A stretch of 64,000 nt of DNA from Delphinus delphis (GCF_949987515.2 NC_082699.1:77069281-77133280); one strand, 5' to 3'; positions 35,495 through 48,194 are shown, counted from the first letter of the stretch. Numbers and translations: made by a program. Notes: generated by a model not told the origin, from the sequence alone.

Positions 35495-35592
35495 GCAACC
35501 AGCTGATCTCAGACTTCCGCCTCCAGGACTATGAGAAAGAAATTTCTATCGTTCCAAGCTACCCAGTCTGTCGTACTTTGTTACGGCAGCCC
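35495..35592 (+). mobile_element. MaLR-type LTR 3' fragment (ancient endogenous retrovirus-like)
   Basis: cttccgcctccaggactatg, agaaagaaatttctatcgtt and acccagtctgtcgtactttg followed by ttacggcagcccgaa match the conserved 3' part of MLT1/MST-type LTRs. No internal retroviral sequence was seen. The following stretch 35605-35745 (atctccccatctcaaggtcc to cattgtcctgcctac) is another familiar interspersed repeat that I could not classify. Confidence 0.6.
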
Positions 35593-35745
35593 GAAGACAC
35601 CAGGGTAATCTCCCCATCTCAAGGTCCTTAACTCAATCACATCTGCAGAGTTCCTTCTGCCACGTAAGGGAACACATCCACAGGTTCCGGGGATTGGAAC
35701 GTGGACGTCTCTTAGGCGGGGGGCATTGTCCTGCCTACAGCCCTT

Positions 35746-38034
35746 GTTAACCCCTTGGTACTGCCCTGGACCCTAGGGAGAGAGACAATGAGGAATGCAT
35801 GGCCGCTGGTGAGTGGAGCGTCACCACTCACTGGGGAGAGACACCCGTAGACACAGTCATGGCACAGTGGAGTCTAACAGCAGGGCAGGTGCCAGGAACT
35901 GTGGGACACAGAGAAGAAGGAAGTGTCTCAGCAGGTCTCCGGCAGAGAGGATGCTAGACTGGGTCTGGGAGAATGCACACATTCTCCAGGTGGACCGAAG
36001 AGAGGAATCTGTTCCCTCAGGGAAAGGGCGCAGTGCAGAGCACCGGCCTACACTTGATTCTGAGGGTGCTTCCTCTCTCAGACACCCTGACTCAACCCCC
36101 TGCTAGGAAGCCACAGCCTGGGGTCTAGAAGCCAGGACGCCCAGTCTAGCCTGGCTCTCCCTCCAGGCAGCTGTGAGATCCTGAAAAGGCCACTTTGCCT
36201 TCTTGCTGGCCTCAGGGTCCCCACCGGTAATGAGCGGTCAGGGCTCTGACGATCTCAAAGACCCCCCTTCCAACTTCAAGGTTCCAAAGTTTGATGGAGT
36301 TAAGAGGTATTTTTCAGAACAATCATTACAAATATTCAGAAGAACCGCATCTCCAAAATAATATTAAGAATAGTTTTTAAAGAAAACACGAAGAGATTAA
36401 ATAAGGTTAAACAAACATGGCAAGAGTGTGTAACTTCAAGCACTCAGCAAATTCTGGGAAAAATAATGTTTGACAGAGGCTAGATTTTTAATTTCCCTAA
36501 AATACGAAACATCTCTACCAAGGAACTTTGACCCCAGTGCTATTAATAGGCGCACCTGAGCAGACTATTCAGTGAAAGCAGCGGGGGAAAGCTGTCCCTA
36601 AAATTATCCCAACAGCAACTGACTTCCTCCCCGGGACTGAGCACAGACGGAAGCACCACGTCATACTGATGCAAGGAAAGCAGGGCAGGGTGAGGGCGCT
36701 CAGCGCCCCTGCCCCCCAGGGCCGTGTCTGTTCTGAGCTGCCCAGGCTGGCGGTAACTGTCAGTCTGTCCACCTTCATTCCCCAGATCTGGGCTCCCTCC
36801 CGCACCACCTGTAACTGCAGTGCACAGTGTACGGCTTATTCGTCTGCAGACCCTCAGCACCTAGCACAGGGCCTCCGACATTCGGGCCTTTGGAAAGGTT
36901 TGTTAAGAATATTCTTGTGTGGTCTGAAATATGCCTTTTGTAGTTGCAATACTGGCTTGTCTGCTTCCTGAGGTTACAGATGCTCCCCACATGACACCCT
37001 TGAAAATTGCCTTTTGTCAGGCAAAACACCTGGGGGAAGCATCAGGTCCTCTCGTCCACCCGCCACCCTGTCTCCTGTGAACAGACTGGGGTCTGCACAC
37101 ACCTCTTGGGCACAGAGCTGGGAATACGGACTGACAAGGTGGTCCTCAGGTTCTGTTTAGCAGAAACAGTGCCTTTTTTATCGTCAGAACTACTTATCAA
37201 GAACAAAGGTTCCCAAAGCAAAGCAGCTTCACCTCCTGGTCGCAGGACACCCCTCTCAAGGTGTCCATTAGCATTCAGTAGCCATAACCTCTGCTTCCCT
37301 CTTCCAGAAACATCTCCAAAACACAAGAAGCAAACACAAACAATGCAATTACTTATAAAAAATAGAGAAGAGTCCCGGAGGGAGCAAGGAAGATACATGT
37401 TATTAGGGAGTCTGCTGTGTGCTGAATGCAGAACAGGTTCGCAAGAGATAATTAACTGGAAATAAAAGAATCCCCTCTAACCTAACCAGCAATACACAGC
37501 CATGGAGGAAGCAAGGCAGACAGGTGTCCTGGGGGCCGTGCAGCCTCCATCATGAGGCTTCCCAGAACAACACCCCGAGTTCTCTCCGAGGGAGGTTTTT
37601 AAAGAGAAAAAAGGTCCTTGGTACATATCAATTCTGAAAAAAACCAAAAACCAAAAAACCCCCCAAAACCAACTTTAAACAGGATGCTAGTATGAGGTGA
37701 TGAAGACAGCTGATTTCAACCAATACCAAGGAGCACTTCCTCCAGGCTAGGCCCTGCATAAGAGGAGAGGGTTCCTGGGCAGGGGGGATGAGGTCCTGTC
37801 TCGTCCTAGAGGGGAGCTGGACACAGGGAGAGGCCGTGCCATGCGACCCCAGAGCGGGTGCCCCGAATTCCAGTCCTCACTCGGCCTCGTGGGAGTGCGG
37901 GGTGGGACACTTGAGGACTCTGGCCCCTCCCACCCGAATCTCTCTGACGGGGGATGGGGCAGCCACGGTCTCAGTCTCGCGCTTTACTGGATAGGTTCAG
38001 GCTGCCCACTCTTCCAATTGCTGAGGCTCAGTAA
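35746..38034. other. Intron with no gene seen
   Basis: 36290-36540 is A+T-rich and non-repetitive. 36835-36915 may be an L2/MIR 3' remnant (cagcacctagcacagggcct). 37638-37672 is a small imperfect poly-A/poly-C tract (aaaccaaaaaaccccccaaaa). Confidence 0.45.
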
Positions 38035-38335
38035 GCAAGTCTGTAAAGCTGGCAGCACGGTGCCCGGCGCGTGCCGGGTGTCACACACATCAGTCCCTTT
38101 CTGGTCTCGTGTAACAAAACCTGAGAGCAGAGATTGGGCTTCCAGCCAGAGTCTGACAGGTGCTCAATAAACCCCAGTTAAAACAACAAGGGATTCACTT
38201 CCACGCCTAGCACACATGTGCATCACACCAGGCTAAGTGGGTATGTCCGTGAGCCCTCCTCCACACAGCACCAGCACAGTGCTTAGGACACGATGGGTAT
38301 TCCAGTAATGCCTTCTGAACGAATGTAGGAAAGAA
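38035..38335 (+). mobile_element. Two adjacent L2/MIR-like 3' end remnants
   Basis: 38085-38180 (gagcagagattgggcttccagcc-like, then tgacaggtgctcaataaacc) and 38195-38335 (cctagcacacatgtgcatca, cagcacagtgcttaggacac, ttctgaacgaatgtagg) each end like a sense L2. They may be tandem independent insertions. Confidence 0.5.
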
Positions 38336-38839
38336 CAAAAGAATGCAGAGTCAACTGTAACGTTATATGTTCATACAGGAAAAAAGCAACCATCCTCTAA
38401 AGATGGCAAAAAGTGAAAGATGAAGACCCAAAGAAGTATGGCAGTTTCCCTTTAAATGCAAAGAAAGTACTTGGACTCCAGCACTGTCCACATCTTGGTG
38501 TCCTTCCTACAGGATTGCCCACCCTCGCCTCTTTGATCTCGGGCTGCCCTGTGATTTCTCTGACCAACAGAATGTGCAGGCAGCGACCCGGGCCCCACCC
38601 AAGCAGGATGCTCCTGAGCGATCATGTGGCCTGTACCCTTCCCTTTTCCTCTGCCCCAAACCAGGATGTCTCCAGAGGACATGGGTCACGAATGAAAGCA
38701 AAATGGAGCAGAGCTAAACCAACCTGTGATACACACAAAACGTGAGCAAGAAACAAATCTTCCTGCGGCACTAAGTAACTAAGGTTCTGGGGCTTCTGTT
38801 ACTGCGGAGAAACTCAGCCCAAACTGAATGATAGAGAAA

Positions 38840-38995
38840 GTGATTCAATCCAGTTCCTACTGGGCCAGGCACTAGGCCAGGAGCCAGCACTGCGATAATG
38901 AGAACATGATCCCTGCCCAGAGTGGGCTCCCAGGGCAGAGAGAGACACGCAAGCAAATAAGGACACCCCAGCATGAGATGTAGGGGACGCGTGGA
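38840..38995 (-). mobile_element. L2 remnant (reverse)
   Basis: cctactgggccaggcactag, gataatgagaacatgatccc and agacacgcaagcaaataagg follow the reversed L2 3' end. Confidence 0.55.
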
Positions 38996-39234
38996 TAAAA
39001 GGCAGGAGGAGTGGGGAAGCCCTAAGTCCCCGAGGATCAGGAGATAATGCGGCCGACGGGGTCGGGCGGGGCGCTGCACACAGAGAACGGGACGCCCCAA
39101 GCCCGCACCATGCTATGTGTCATTTTACTTCAGCACTGTTTCTTCCCTCTTTTTCTTTTTCCTATTGCTATGGGACAGTACTTGGAAACTGGATGATGAA
39201 AGAGGTAAAAAAAGTATGCATTATTTTTGGCTTT

Positions 39235-39790
39235 TTAAAATGCACAATGATTCCAGTAAAACTAAACAAACTCTTAGCATACGATCCAGCTGCCATGCCC
39301 CTTGGTGTTTACCCAAAGGGGCTGAAAACTTACATCCACACAAAATCCTGCACATGGGTACTTAGAGCAGCTTTATTCACGACGGCCAAAACTTGGAAGC
39401 AACCAAGACATCCGCCAGGAAGTAAACAGATAAACTGTGGTACTTCCAGTGGAATATTATTCAGCGCTAAAAAGAAAGGAGCTATCAAGCCATGAAAAGA
39501 CACGGAGGGGCCTTCAGTGCATATCACTAAATAACAGAATCAGCCTACATCCTGTACGCTTCCAACTGTATGACATTCTGGAAAACACAAAACTAAGGAG
39601 ACAGTGAAACGATCACTGACGACCAGGGGCCAGAGGTGAGGGAAGGATGCACAGGCGGAGCACGGGGGATCTTATGATGATGGACGCACGTCACTATACG
39701 CGTCATTGTCCAAACCCACAGAATATACAACAGCAAGAATGAAAAGAAAACAAGGAACACTTTCCCTGATAAAAAGCTGGTGTAGGCGGA
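39235..39790 (+). mobile_element. Old L1 ORF2 3' end and 3' UTR fragment
   Basis: gatccagctgccatgcccct, gtgtttacccaaaggggctg, gtacttagagcagctttatt and gtggaatattattcagcgct are late ORF2 hallmarks. gaccaggggccagaggtgag and atgatggacgcacgtcacta are 3' UTR. The sequence is CpG-rich for an L1 and the frames are broken. Confidence 0.8.
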
Positions 39791-40309
39791 TGGAGGGTAC
39801 ACAATGACATACACACGCGCTCTCTCTTTTTTTTATAAATATATGTATATACATTTAACGGAGAAACTCGCAGCCTTTGCCCCATGGCCTACACAATTCC
39901 CACAGCTCTCAGGTGCCTGTTTTCTGACTATGTGCCCCCTGGTCACTAACAAGCCCTGGAAACAGGCTCCTACTATCAGCAGTCTTAAGCTCTTTCCCAG
40001 GATGCGATGGATGCCCGGCCTTCCGTGAATCTCAGGGATTTCCAAGACGACCCTGATGTCAGGGGGGAGGACACAGCAGAAGGAGGCAGCTGGACTTGGC
40101 CTCTGGAATCGGGCAGCTGGTGGACAACCGATACATTCCTGAAGGGAGGCGTGGTCTGCTCCCTGTACAGCCTCCCCTTACAGGGCCTTTGCCTCTTTCC
40201 CTCAGGATGCCCCGTGACTGACACAGCAGGGTACCCCACGCACCTCCGAGGTGACACAAGGGGACGGGCACGTCTGGAGCAGCTGCAGGTCCATAAGAGC
40301 TACTCGCTC

Positions 40310-40475
40310 AGCCTTCTCAACCCCTCCCCGGGCAGGTACCGCCATCAGCCCGGGTGTGCCGATGTCAACACCGACGCCAAGGCAGGGTGAGCAACTTGCC
40401 CGAGATCGCGCCACCGGCAGAGGTCAAGGAGGGAGGACCTGGCCCAGGTCTCTGAAACCCTGAAGGCACGGCTTT
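40310..40475 (-). mobile_element. MIR SINE (reverse)
   Basis: gagcaacttgcccgagatcg, cgccaccggcagaggtcaag and gaggacctggcccaggtctc match the reversed MIR. Confidence 0.55.
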
Positions 40476-40584
40476 TCCACTAGTTCTGAAGTGGAGAGAT
40501 TCTCAGCTACGGCTGCACTTCACACAAACCCCCGGAGCTGTAACAGTATTTTGAATATAGTAAGGATAACGTTCATAGTTCTAT

Positions 40585-40660
40585 GCGTGTGTGCAGGTGT
40601 GTGTAAGTACACCTGAGCACGTGTATACGCACGGTGCACATACTGTGTGCATATGATACC
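40585..40660 (+). repeat. Imperfect TG/CG-rich tract
   Basis: tgcgtgtgtgcaggtgtgtg and gagcacgtgtatacgcacgg: a decayed alternating purine-pyrimidine sequence. Confidence 0.6.
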
Positions 40661-40999
40661 TATGCAATATATTCATTCTTAAGTTGAAAGATAGGGAAGG
40701 CAACTGATAAGATGGCCCTGAGTGGGCGGATGCCCGCTGTTGTGCTAAAATGCTCCGCGTCACGGCCTCGGGACTGGTACGCGGGGATGGCGCCCCTCCT
40801 GCGCAGGCCTGTCACGTAGCCTCGCCCTTGCTCTATCTCATCGTCCAGCCGCTGGCCCTTCCCTCCCAACACACTCTGGGCTCCTCCAGGCCACTGTCCT
40901 GTAACACCTGCCTCTCTGGTGCCTGGAGAGGCTCCTGGGAAGCTCCCGACTCACAGGCAGAATGAGCCAGGGAGCCGACAGGAGGGAGCTCACCGCAGT

Positions 41000-41140
41000 A
41001 GGCCTCTCACGAGCCCGCTTCAAACCCTGGCTCGGACACCCACGGGCAGTGTCACCTGGGGTGGGTCACCTGATCCCGCTGAGCCTGTCTCCTCAACGGG
41101 CACGCAGAGATGACAGAAGGGTGGGGGGATGACACGAGAG
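41000..41140 (+). mobile_element. MIR SINE
   Basis: cgcttcaaaccctggctcgg, acacccacgggcagtgtcac and cgctgagcctgtctcctcaa match the MIR 5' half and core. Confidence 0.62.
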
Positions 41141-42799
41141 GCCCAGAGGCCTCCTGCTGACGGGGAGGGCTAGAAAGCGTGACCGTGTAGAATACAGAGG
41201 CGTCAGCAAGTGGTCCAGGAGGAAGCCTCGGACGCCCCCTTCCCTCCAAGGCCAGGGGCACAGGGGCTCACGCGCTGGAAGCCCAGGGGAGCTCCTCTGC
41301 CAGCGCGGGTTTTACTGTGTCCATCGTGGGCAGGTTCCAGCGGCTAACGGGTCCTTTGAGTCAATGTACCTTCGTGGAGACCTTCTGAACTGACACAGAT
41401 TAAACGACTCCATCATGTCAACACCCACTTCCTTTCAGTTTTGCCACCAGTGGTTCTAATACTCTGCTGTGAGGCTGCCTTGTTATCCAAGTTCCAGCCC
41501 AATTTCACCGCGGAAGTGCTCCCTTCTGTGAAAGACGCTAGGTAAGGCAGCCCGAGAAAGGACGCAGCGATTCTTCTGGGCCATCGGTCAGTCTGCTGAT
41601 AAGCACGCCGTGGACTAGACTCCCAGCCCTGAGGAGGGGCCCTGGACTGGCCTCAGCCCTGCCGACCCCTGCAGGCTCGGGCCCTGGGACCAGCCTGCCC
41701 AGCTTCAGGCTGCCCCACACTGCTGGCCGGGACGAGGATCCCGACCCTCCTTTCACTTCTCCTCCCACGGTGGGATCTGCGTCCCATTCCCAGGCCCAAA
41801 GGCGGTGTGTGGGGTTGAACGGGAAGAGCTTCCTTAAGCTGGGGAACAGAGGTGCTAGTGGGGCCCAAACAAGAGGGCAGCCCCCGGAGTCCCTCAGGGG
41901 CCCAAGCAGGCTCTCTGAGCTTCGCTGGCTACGAGCCCGATCAGGGCCAGGAGAACCGGGTGCCAGCAGCTTGAGATCCCTTGTGGGGCCCCAGAGAAAG
42001 GCGCCGGTTATACAGAACGCCTGTCCCGGGAGACGGGGAAGAGCACGCCTCTGCCCCACCTTTTCCCCAAGGTCTCGCTCCTGGGAGGGAGGAGAATAAA
42101 GCGGTGAAGTCTTCCAGGTGTCCTGCAGCTTGCAGTCAGCTCCACTGCTATTTCCTCACAGGACCCAACTGAGACCCCAGTTTGCTGGCAGCCTGAATGA
42201 CAAGCCCAAGGGCACGAGCTAGGCATTGGCAGAGACGCAACTAGAAGCCAGACCTTCGGCTCCCAATGCTGCGCTCTTTGCCCAAGGTCACAGCGTGGCA
42301 TTTCTGGTGCAGCAGGAAGTGGGCTGCCCCTGCGAGGACAGCAGCTTTGCGGCCATAGCCTCTGGGCCCTCAGAACCTCCCCACCCCGCCCTGGCCATGC
42401 ATCTGCTGGCCAAGCAAATGGCAACACCACCCCCAGCTGCCCAAACTAGAAACTTCCCTTTCCTTCTCCACAACCCACACCCGCCAACTCTCTAGCCTTC
42501 CTCCCTCCTGAGGGTCTCCGGATCCCGACTCTTCTCTCTACTCCAAAGGGCGCCCCCAGGCGCAGCCACCATGACCTACCTGAGACCACCCAGGCTCTCA
42601 CCAGCTGTCACCCCTTCCAGACACTTCCTAAAAGGTCAAGCTGACACTCTCCTGCCTCGAGCTCTCTTGTGACCAACCCTTCCCCTCCAAAGACGTGGCT
42701 TTGACTATGGCTCTCACAGGAGGATTTCAGCCCAGGGTGAAGCTGTCATTTATCCTGAAGGTGAAAACGGGGAAAACCCAAAAGACAAAGACATCTTCA
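41141..42799. other. G+C-rich intron with no gene seen
   Basis: The 173-codon minus frame at 41538-42059 is a stop-poor chance frame without recognised domains. Confidence 0.45.
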
Positions 42800-42935
42800 A
42801 ATGTATCCCTCATTAAAAATGTATTAAGACTCATTGGCCTCCAAGGTCCGCTAAGATCTGGCCCAGACTGTCCACTCATGACCTCCCCCTATACTCGGGC
42901 CACAGGAAACACCCAGCTCTCCCATCCTGAGCTGC
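42800..42935 (+). mobile_element. Possible L2 fragment
   Basis: actcattggcctccaaggtc, taagatctggcccagactgt and actcatgacctccccctata follow an L2 internal motif order. Confidence 0.4.
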
Positions 42936-43913
42936 AGTGAGCTGTTCGTCAAATGGGAAAAATAACCCTTGCCCTGGAAAAACGCAAACATTTACAAGCT
43001 TAAGTTAGTTTCAGAGGAAGCAGCATAACGTATGACAAATACACACAGATGCCGCTCGGGCTAACATGTGCCGCAAAGTCCCAGACGTCCTGAACTCTAC
43101 TTCCCCTCCTCTCCCCACCAGCCCCTGAAACCAGTTCCCGTGGACAGTCAGGATGCTGCCACTCCCGTGTGGGCCGCAGCCTGGTCCTGCCAGACCTGGA
43201 GCCACTCAGCTCCAGGGCTGCGTCAGCTACCAGAGGTGGACACGAGGTTTCCCAATCCCGCTGGGCCTCTGAGAGCCCTAAGCGGCACCAGCGCTACCCC
43301 GATGTCTCCCCGTGGGCAGCTGCTGAGAACAATGAACCTTAATCATCTGACGGGCCGGACGCTTTAGAGCGGAGAGACACAGGAAGCGGCTTCGCTTCTT
43401 CATCTGTTCATTTTCCAAACCTCAGACAGAAAATGCTTGTGTGCTTCATTTTGAGCTTATGAAAAAGAGTTAGAGAATTTCTTAATGTCTACTCATCCGC
43501 TGGGGATGAAAAGGCATGCATTTGGGGTGTAAGGTTAGATGAAAGGAAAAGATCTAATAATCATGGCTCCATCACAGAAAGTAGATAAGCAGACACCAGT
43601 GCCTTCTGATGGAGATTCTTTGCAAAAAAAAAGAGAAAACTATCACTGAATATGATCAAGCCTCTAGAGCTTACTACCAATTTAATAAGGAATAAAGAAA
43701 AAGAAGTCAGTCAGAGGAGCAAGGTCACCACCACCACAGGCACCCAACTGGCCAAATCCCCAACTGGGGGACCTGATTTAGTCAATGAACAATTGTGAGA
43801 AAAAAGAGATGCACAGGGAGCCTACAGATTAAAAATGGACGTGAGACTTATCAACCTCTTGAATTCTGATTCCAAAAAATGGAATGGCACCGTGGGCTTC
43901 CCATGGCACCGTG

Positions 43914-44136
43914 GGCTTCCCTGGTGGCGCAGTGGTTGAGAGTCCGCCTGCCGATGCAGGGGACGCGGGTTCGTGCCCCGGTCCGGGAAGATCCCACGTA
44001 CCGTGGAGCAGCTGGGCCCGTGAGCCATGGCCGCTGAGCCTGCGTGTCCGGAGCCTGTGCTCCGCAACGGGAGGGGCCGCGGCGGTGAGAGGCCCGCGTA
44101 CCACAAAAAAAAAACAAAACAAAAAAAAAAAAATAA
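43914..44136 (+). mobile_element. CHR SINE, short form, with duplicated 5' junction
   Basis: Full copy starting ggcttccctggtggcgcagtgg and ending cgcgtaccac with an A-rich tail broken by C and T. A 19-bp sequence (atggcaccgtgggcttccc) spans target DNA and the SINE start and occurs twice in tandem (43884-43902 and 43903-43921). A probable target duplication with one mismatch is atggcaccg before the element and atgacaccg after the tail. Confidence 0.92.
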
Positions 44137-44164
44137 GAAAAAACAAAACATGACACCGAGATCA

Positions 44165-44456
44165 TTGGAAATTTAAACATTGATATTGAGGAACTGCTCA
44201 TTTTAAAACATGATATGGCATTGCAGTTATGTTTTTTAAAAGAACTCCAATGTTGACTATTAAAATATTTGCAGATGAAACGATACGTCGTCTTGGATTT
44301 GCTTCAAAATAACACAGGAAATGGGGCAGTTGGTGAGGGAGAGATGAAAAAGATTGGCCATGAGTCACTAGTTATAGAAGCTGGGTGAGAAGTACTGTGA
44401 CGGCACCTCTTGTATATATCTGAATTCTCCACATAAAGTTTTTAAGTAAAAGAATG
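44165..44456 (+). mobile_element. Old L1/HAL1-type 3' end fragment
   Basis: cttggatttgcttcaaaata, gattggccatgagtcactag and tatagaagctgggtgagaag followed by ctgaattctccacataaag match the common old-L1 3' end. It lies directly after the tail of the SINE at 43914-44136. Confidence 0.5.
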
Positions 44457-44477
44457 AATAACGACACACCCCTTCCC

Positions 44478-44648
44478 TTCGGCACCTTCACTGAAGTGGC
44501 CCAGAGCCGAGGCGGGCATGGCTGGGCTTCTTCCCCTGCCCATCTGACAGATGAGGTGTCAGCATCAGAGAGTGTGAAGGACCAGCCAAGGGCACGACCA
44601 AGGACCAGCAGAGCTGGGGTTGCAGCGCACGTCTCGGCTCGGTCCAGG
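44478..44648 (-). mobile_element. MIR SINE (reverse)
   Basis: cccatctgacagatgaggtg, gaccagccaagggcacgacc and cagcagagctggggttgcag match the reversed MIR. Confidence 0.55.
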
Positions 44649-45059
44649 GCACTCTCCTCTTCCCACCGGATAAGATGAGACCCTTTCCCTAACATGTGGG
44701 CAGACACCTTTGGGGGCCCTGAGAGGTCTGCACATGGGGCTCCACGGCCAGACTCCAATCCCCACGAAGGGAAAGATGAGTTCCCAGAATTTCTAGCTGC
44801 AGACCAACCGGAGCACCGTGGCTGGGGGAGACTGGGCTTGGGAGTGTGAGGGATAAGCACCAAAGAGAACACAAGACCCGTGTCACGACCCGCCACCTCT
44901 TCCTGGTGAACGGAACCAGGAGGATAATCACCACCGTGTCCCCCGATGGGGTCAGCTTAAAGCCTGCCTGAGTCAGGCTGTGAGTGGAGGCGCCCTGAGG
45001 AGGCCCCCTAAGGAGGAGGGGAACACTTGTGATGACACTCAGCACGCCCACTGCTAACT

Positions 45060-45178
45060 CCCTCACTCATGCATATTACCTGAGCACCTGCTGTGTGCCT
45101 GACAGTGGATCAAGGTGGTAGAGGGATGTTCAGAGCGGAGCAACACACACACACTGCCCTCAAGGAACCCCCAGTCGA
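45060..45178 (-). mobile_element. L2 3' end (reverse)
   Basis: ctcactcatgcatattacct, gagcacctgctgtgtgcctg and actgccctcaaggaaccccc follow the reverse L2 terminus. Confidence 0.62.
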
Positions 45179-45899
45179 GCCCCGTGGTCCCCGCACAGGG
45201 CCACACGCTAGAGTCGCCAGGTGAGATTTACAGGTCCCGATGCCCAGGTGGCACATGGACACACAGAGGAGCAAGACACGGCTCCAGGGGGAGATCGGGG
45301 AGGACCCGGTGGGGCGGCTCTATCAAGGCTTGAAGTCCCGCAGTGCTGACCCTGCAGGCCACGTTCTGCTCTCCCATCTGTGCCGAAGGTCGAGGGACCA
45401 CAGGGGGACGGCCTTGCTCTCTCCGGGCCTTCCTGTCACTTCCCAGGGGTGGTCATCTGCCTGAGATTCCTGTGGGTGCACCTCCCCCGAGACCCCGGGC
45501 GTCCCGCCAACCCCCAGCTCCCAACTGCAATGATGCCGGACCATAACCTCGGCCCCCAGACCCAGGGGCGGCAGGTCTGCTACAGCGGACGCCTCAGTGT
45601 CGCCCTCTACCCTTCCAGTTACCTGGTTACCAGTTCCCTGGTCAGGCCTCGTTAACAAGTCCTCATAGTAAGTCCCCCCTGTGAAGTGGCTGGGTGGCCT
45701 CTGGCTCCTGACAGAGGAGGACCTTCTGTCCCCACGTCAGACACCGCCCAGAAGCCTGGGCAATGCGGCTCCAAGTCATAACTAAGCACTTGAGCAGAAC
45801 TCCGCAGTCATCTCCCCAGAAAGGAAGCACAAGACCCCCAGCGCACGCCCTTCCCTAGGCCTGGCGGCTCGGACGGTGGGAGCCGTTCTCACAGCTGAA

Positions 45900-46110
45900 A
45901 ATAACACGACCTGCCCGTCATGGGGCACCTGCCGGGGGTCACGTGCAGTGCTAGGCACACAGCCTGGACTAACTTCAGGACTTATAACGACCTGCAGGAC
46001 ACGCATCGGCATCCCCACTTTACTTGAAAGCTCGACAAGGCCAGGCGACTTACCCAGACCGCCGAGCCAGCCAGTGGCCGAGCGAGACCGGGCCTGGGCT
46101 CTGTGTGGCC
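45900..46110 (-). mobile_element. MIR SINE (reverse)
   Basis: cagtgctaggcacacagcct, cggcatccccactttacttg and gcgacttacccagaccgccg match the reversed MIR. Confidence 0.65.
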
Positions 46111-47159
46111 CCAGGTCTGCGCCCGCTAGGCCCGTGTCCACGGGGTGGGCGCCTGAACACCAGCCTGCACCCAGGGCGTGGGTGCAGGGAGCACCACCTC
46201 CTGCCCCAGGGAGGCTCCAGTCGCTCAGGACAACAGAGGCCACACAGAGCTGCCCGGCGTGTGGAGCCCAAGCGAGTGACCTGGTTTTTCTCTTCTCATG
46301 AAGAGGAGAGACTCTCTCCTGTCATCGGAGTCCGCAAACTGCAGCATCTTCCAGGTATCGAATCTCTGCCGCCTGGATGCTTCTCCAGGCTGAGCTCTGA
46401 CCCCTCTTCTTGCTGCCTACGAATCATTAGGGGATCCTACTGATTCTGGCGCCATCGGGTTTCTCTTAGGAGACTTGCAAAACCGCTAACTGGAAGGGAT
46501 GCAGAGTGGGGTGGCGGAGACGCTGTGGCCAGGGAGCGAGGCGTCCAGCACCAGCGTCATTCTGCCCGGGGCCTGTGAAGCAAACCTGAGCCTCAGTTTC
46601 CCCATCGGGCAGCTGAAAGGACAAGAACACACCAAGGTGCTTTCTCCTGGTTTCCATAAGTTTACTTTCTGAAGGACTCTCCCACTTTCCTCCCAGCCTG
46701 AAAAAGGAACAAAGAAAATCCACAAAGTCTTCTGACTCAGAACGGCTGCAGGAGAGACCACCGGGCTGGGGGCACAGGCTTGTTGACTGCAGGGGACAGG
46801 GCAGGCCACCCGTGGAAGGAGGCCATGCGCAAATTCCAGCTGCGGTTACACAGCAAAGGGCAACAACACCGGGCTCCTAACAAGGGCTTCCTTGCATGAT
46901 TCCGTGAAGCGTTCGACAGAACTAAACGAGAGAGAGACACGGAGACAGTTGGTAGGAGGAGCTAGACATTCAGGGCTGGGGCTGTTCTGGGCTCGGGTAA
47001 ACACCAGAGGTTGGCCTGCGCAGAAATCACCGCTGACACACTCACTGTTCCCAGGGAGGGCACCTGCACACAGGTGAACAATCGCGGGGGTAGAGGACGC
47101 ACAGGCTGCTCCCCAAACCCCTCTGCGGGGAGTTACAGGAGACCAAAGTCAAAATGAGA
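46111..47159. other. Intron with no gene seen
   Basis: A MIR-core-like piece (cctcagtttccccatcgggc) at 46590. Otherwise unclassified. Confidence 0.45.
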
Positions 47160-47305
47160 GGAGGACAGGACCTCAGTGGTCACCTGGCTGGTCACCTCTC
47201 TGAGCCTCAGTTTCTTCACCTGCTAAATAGGGATGATGGTCATGATAGCGACCTCAAAAGGCACGTTGAAGACAGAACACGCAGCCCAGCAAGTAACCGA
47301 TCACA
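47160..47305 (+). mobile_element. MIR SINE
   Basis: ctctgagcctcagtttcttc, acctgctaaatagggatgat and gatagcgacctcaaaaggca match the MIR core. Confidence 0.65.
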
Positions 47306-47914
47306 AGTCATCGCTTATCACGTGATCACTTCTTTTGCTCGTTCATTCCTACAGGAAACATTGTCTGAGCCTCTCAAAGGACCAGGGAAGAAGTTAAAAC
47401 CTAGAGGAGGGAAAAGGCTTATCTAAAGCCACTCAGGAGGCAGAAGAAGAAAAGCTAAACCGGAAATAAACTGCGGGCTGAATGCAGTGCTGCGCCACAG
47501 GCTGGACCCCTCGGACCATCAAGAGAACCCTAGAAACACAACCACAATGCCGTGGGGCACCCAGGCCTTCCCACTGCCGCCCCAGAGCCCTGCCAGGATC
47601 CTCCAGATGTGAGGGTCTGGCCCTCCCCAAGGCCTGGACGGCGTCAAGGGGAAAGTCTCAGAGCGCCGAAGTTGTACTTGCTCTAGAGCCCGTCCCTGCC
47701 CCTCTGGCGTGACAGCCATTCTAGGACCCGTGCGGTGCACCATCCGGACACTGGACAGGGCTGACCTGTTCTCAGTCAGCCAACGGCGAGGCTCCCCAGC
47801 GAGGAGACGCCTGGACCAGACGTGCCAGGCCTGTCAAGCAGGCAGTGGCTCCTTGTGAGTGAGGGCGGGACAAGGCGGGGTAGCCTGAAGCACGGGATGA
47901 GACGGCATCTGTTA

Positions 47915-48130
47915 CTGTAAATTAAGAGAGATTTGTGCATAAATGAGGGTTGTCGTGAAATTTAATTTTAATGGTTTGATAATTAAGCAAAAACACAATA
48001 ATTATCATACCTTAATTTTCCCAGTACATTTGCTGCTGGCGACACTGTATTTTCTTAAGGAAGTTCATGCTGTTTCACTCAGAAAAGCGTTCTACTGTTT
48101 CTGGTCATCTTTTGAAACTGGAGGAGGGGG
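47915..48130. other. A+T-rich non-repeat block, possible conserved non-coding element
   Basis: ttactgtaaattaagagaga, gaaatttaattttaatggtt, tgataattaagcaaaaacac and acacaataattatc hold several homeobox-type cores in a non-repetitive island within G+C-rich intron. Confidence 0.35.
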
Positions 48131-48194
48131 GATGCCCAGTTCTGGGGACATAGCCTAAAGAAGTGTAGGTAACTCCCGTGGAGGGGTATGGTGG

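Noticed and set aside
35495..35592. Endogenous retrovirus provirus
   Set aside because: Only an LTR-type 3' fragment of a MaLR element is visible. No gag, pol or env sequence was found.
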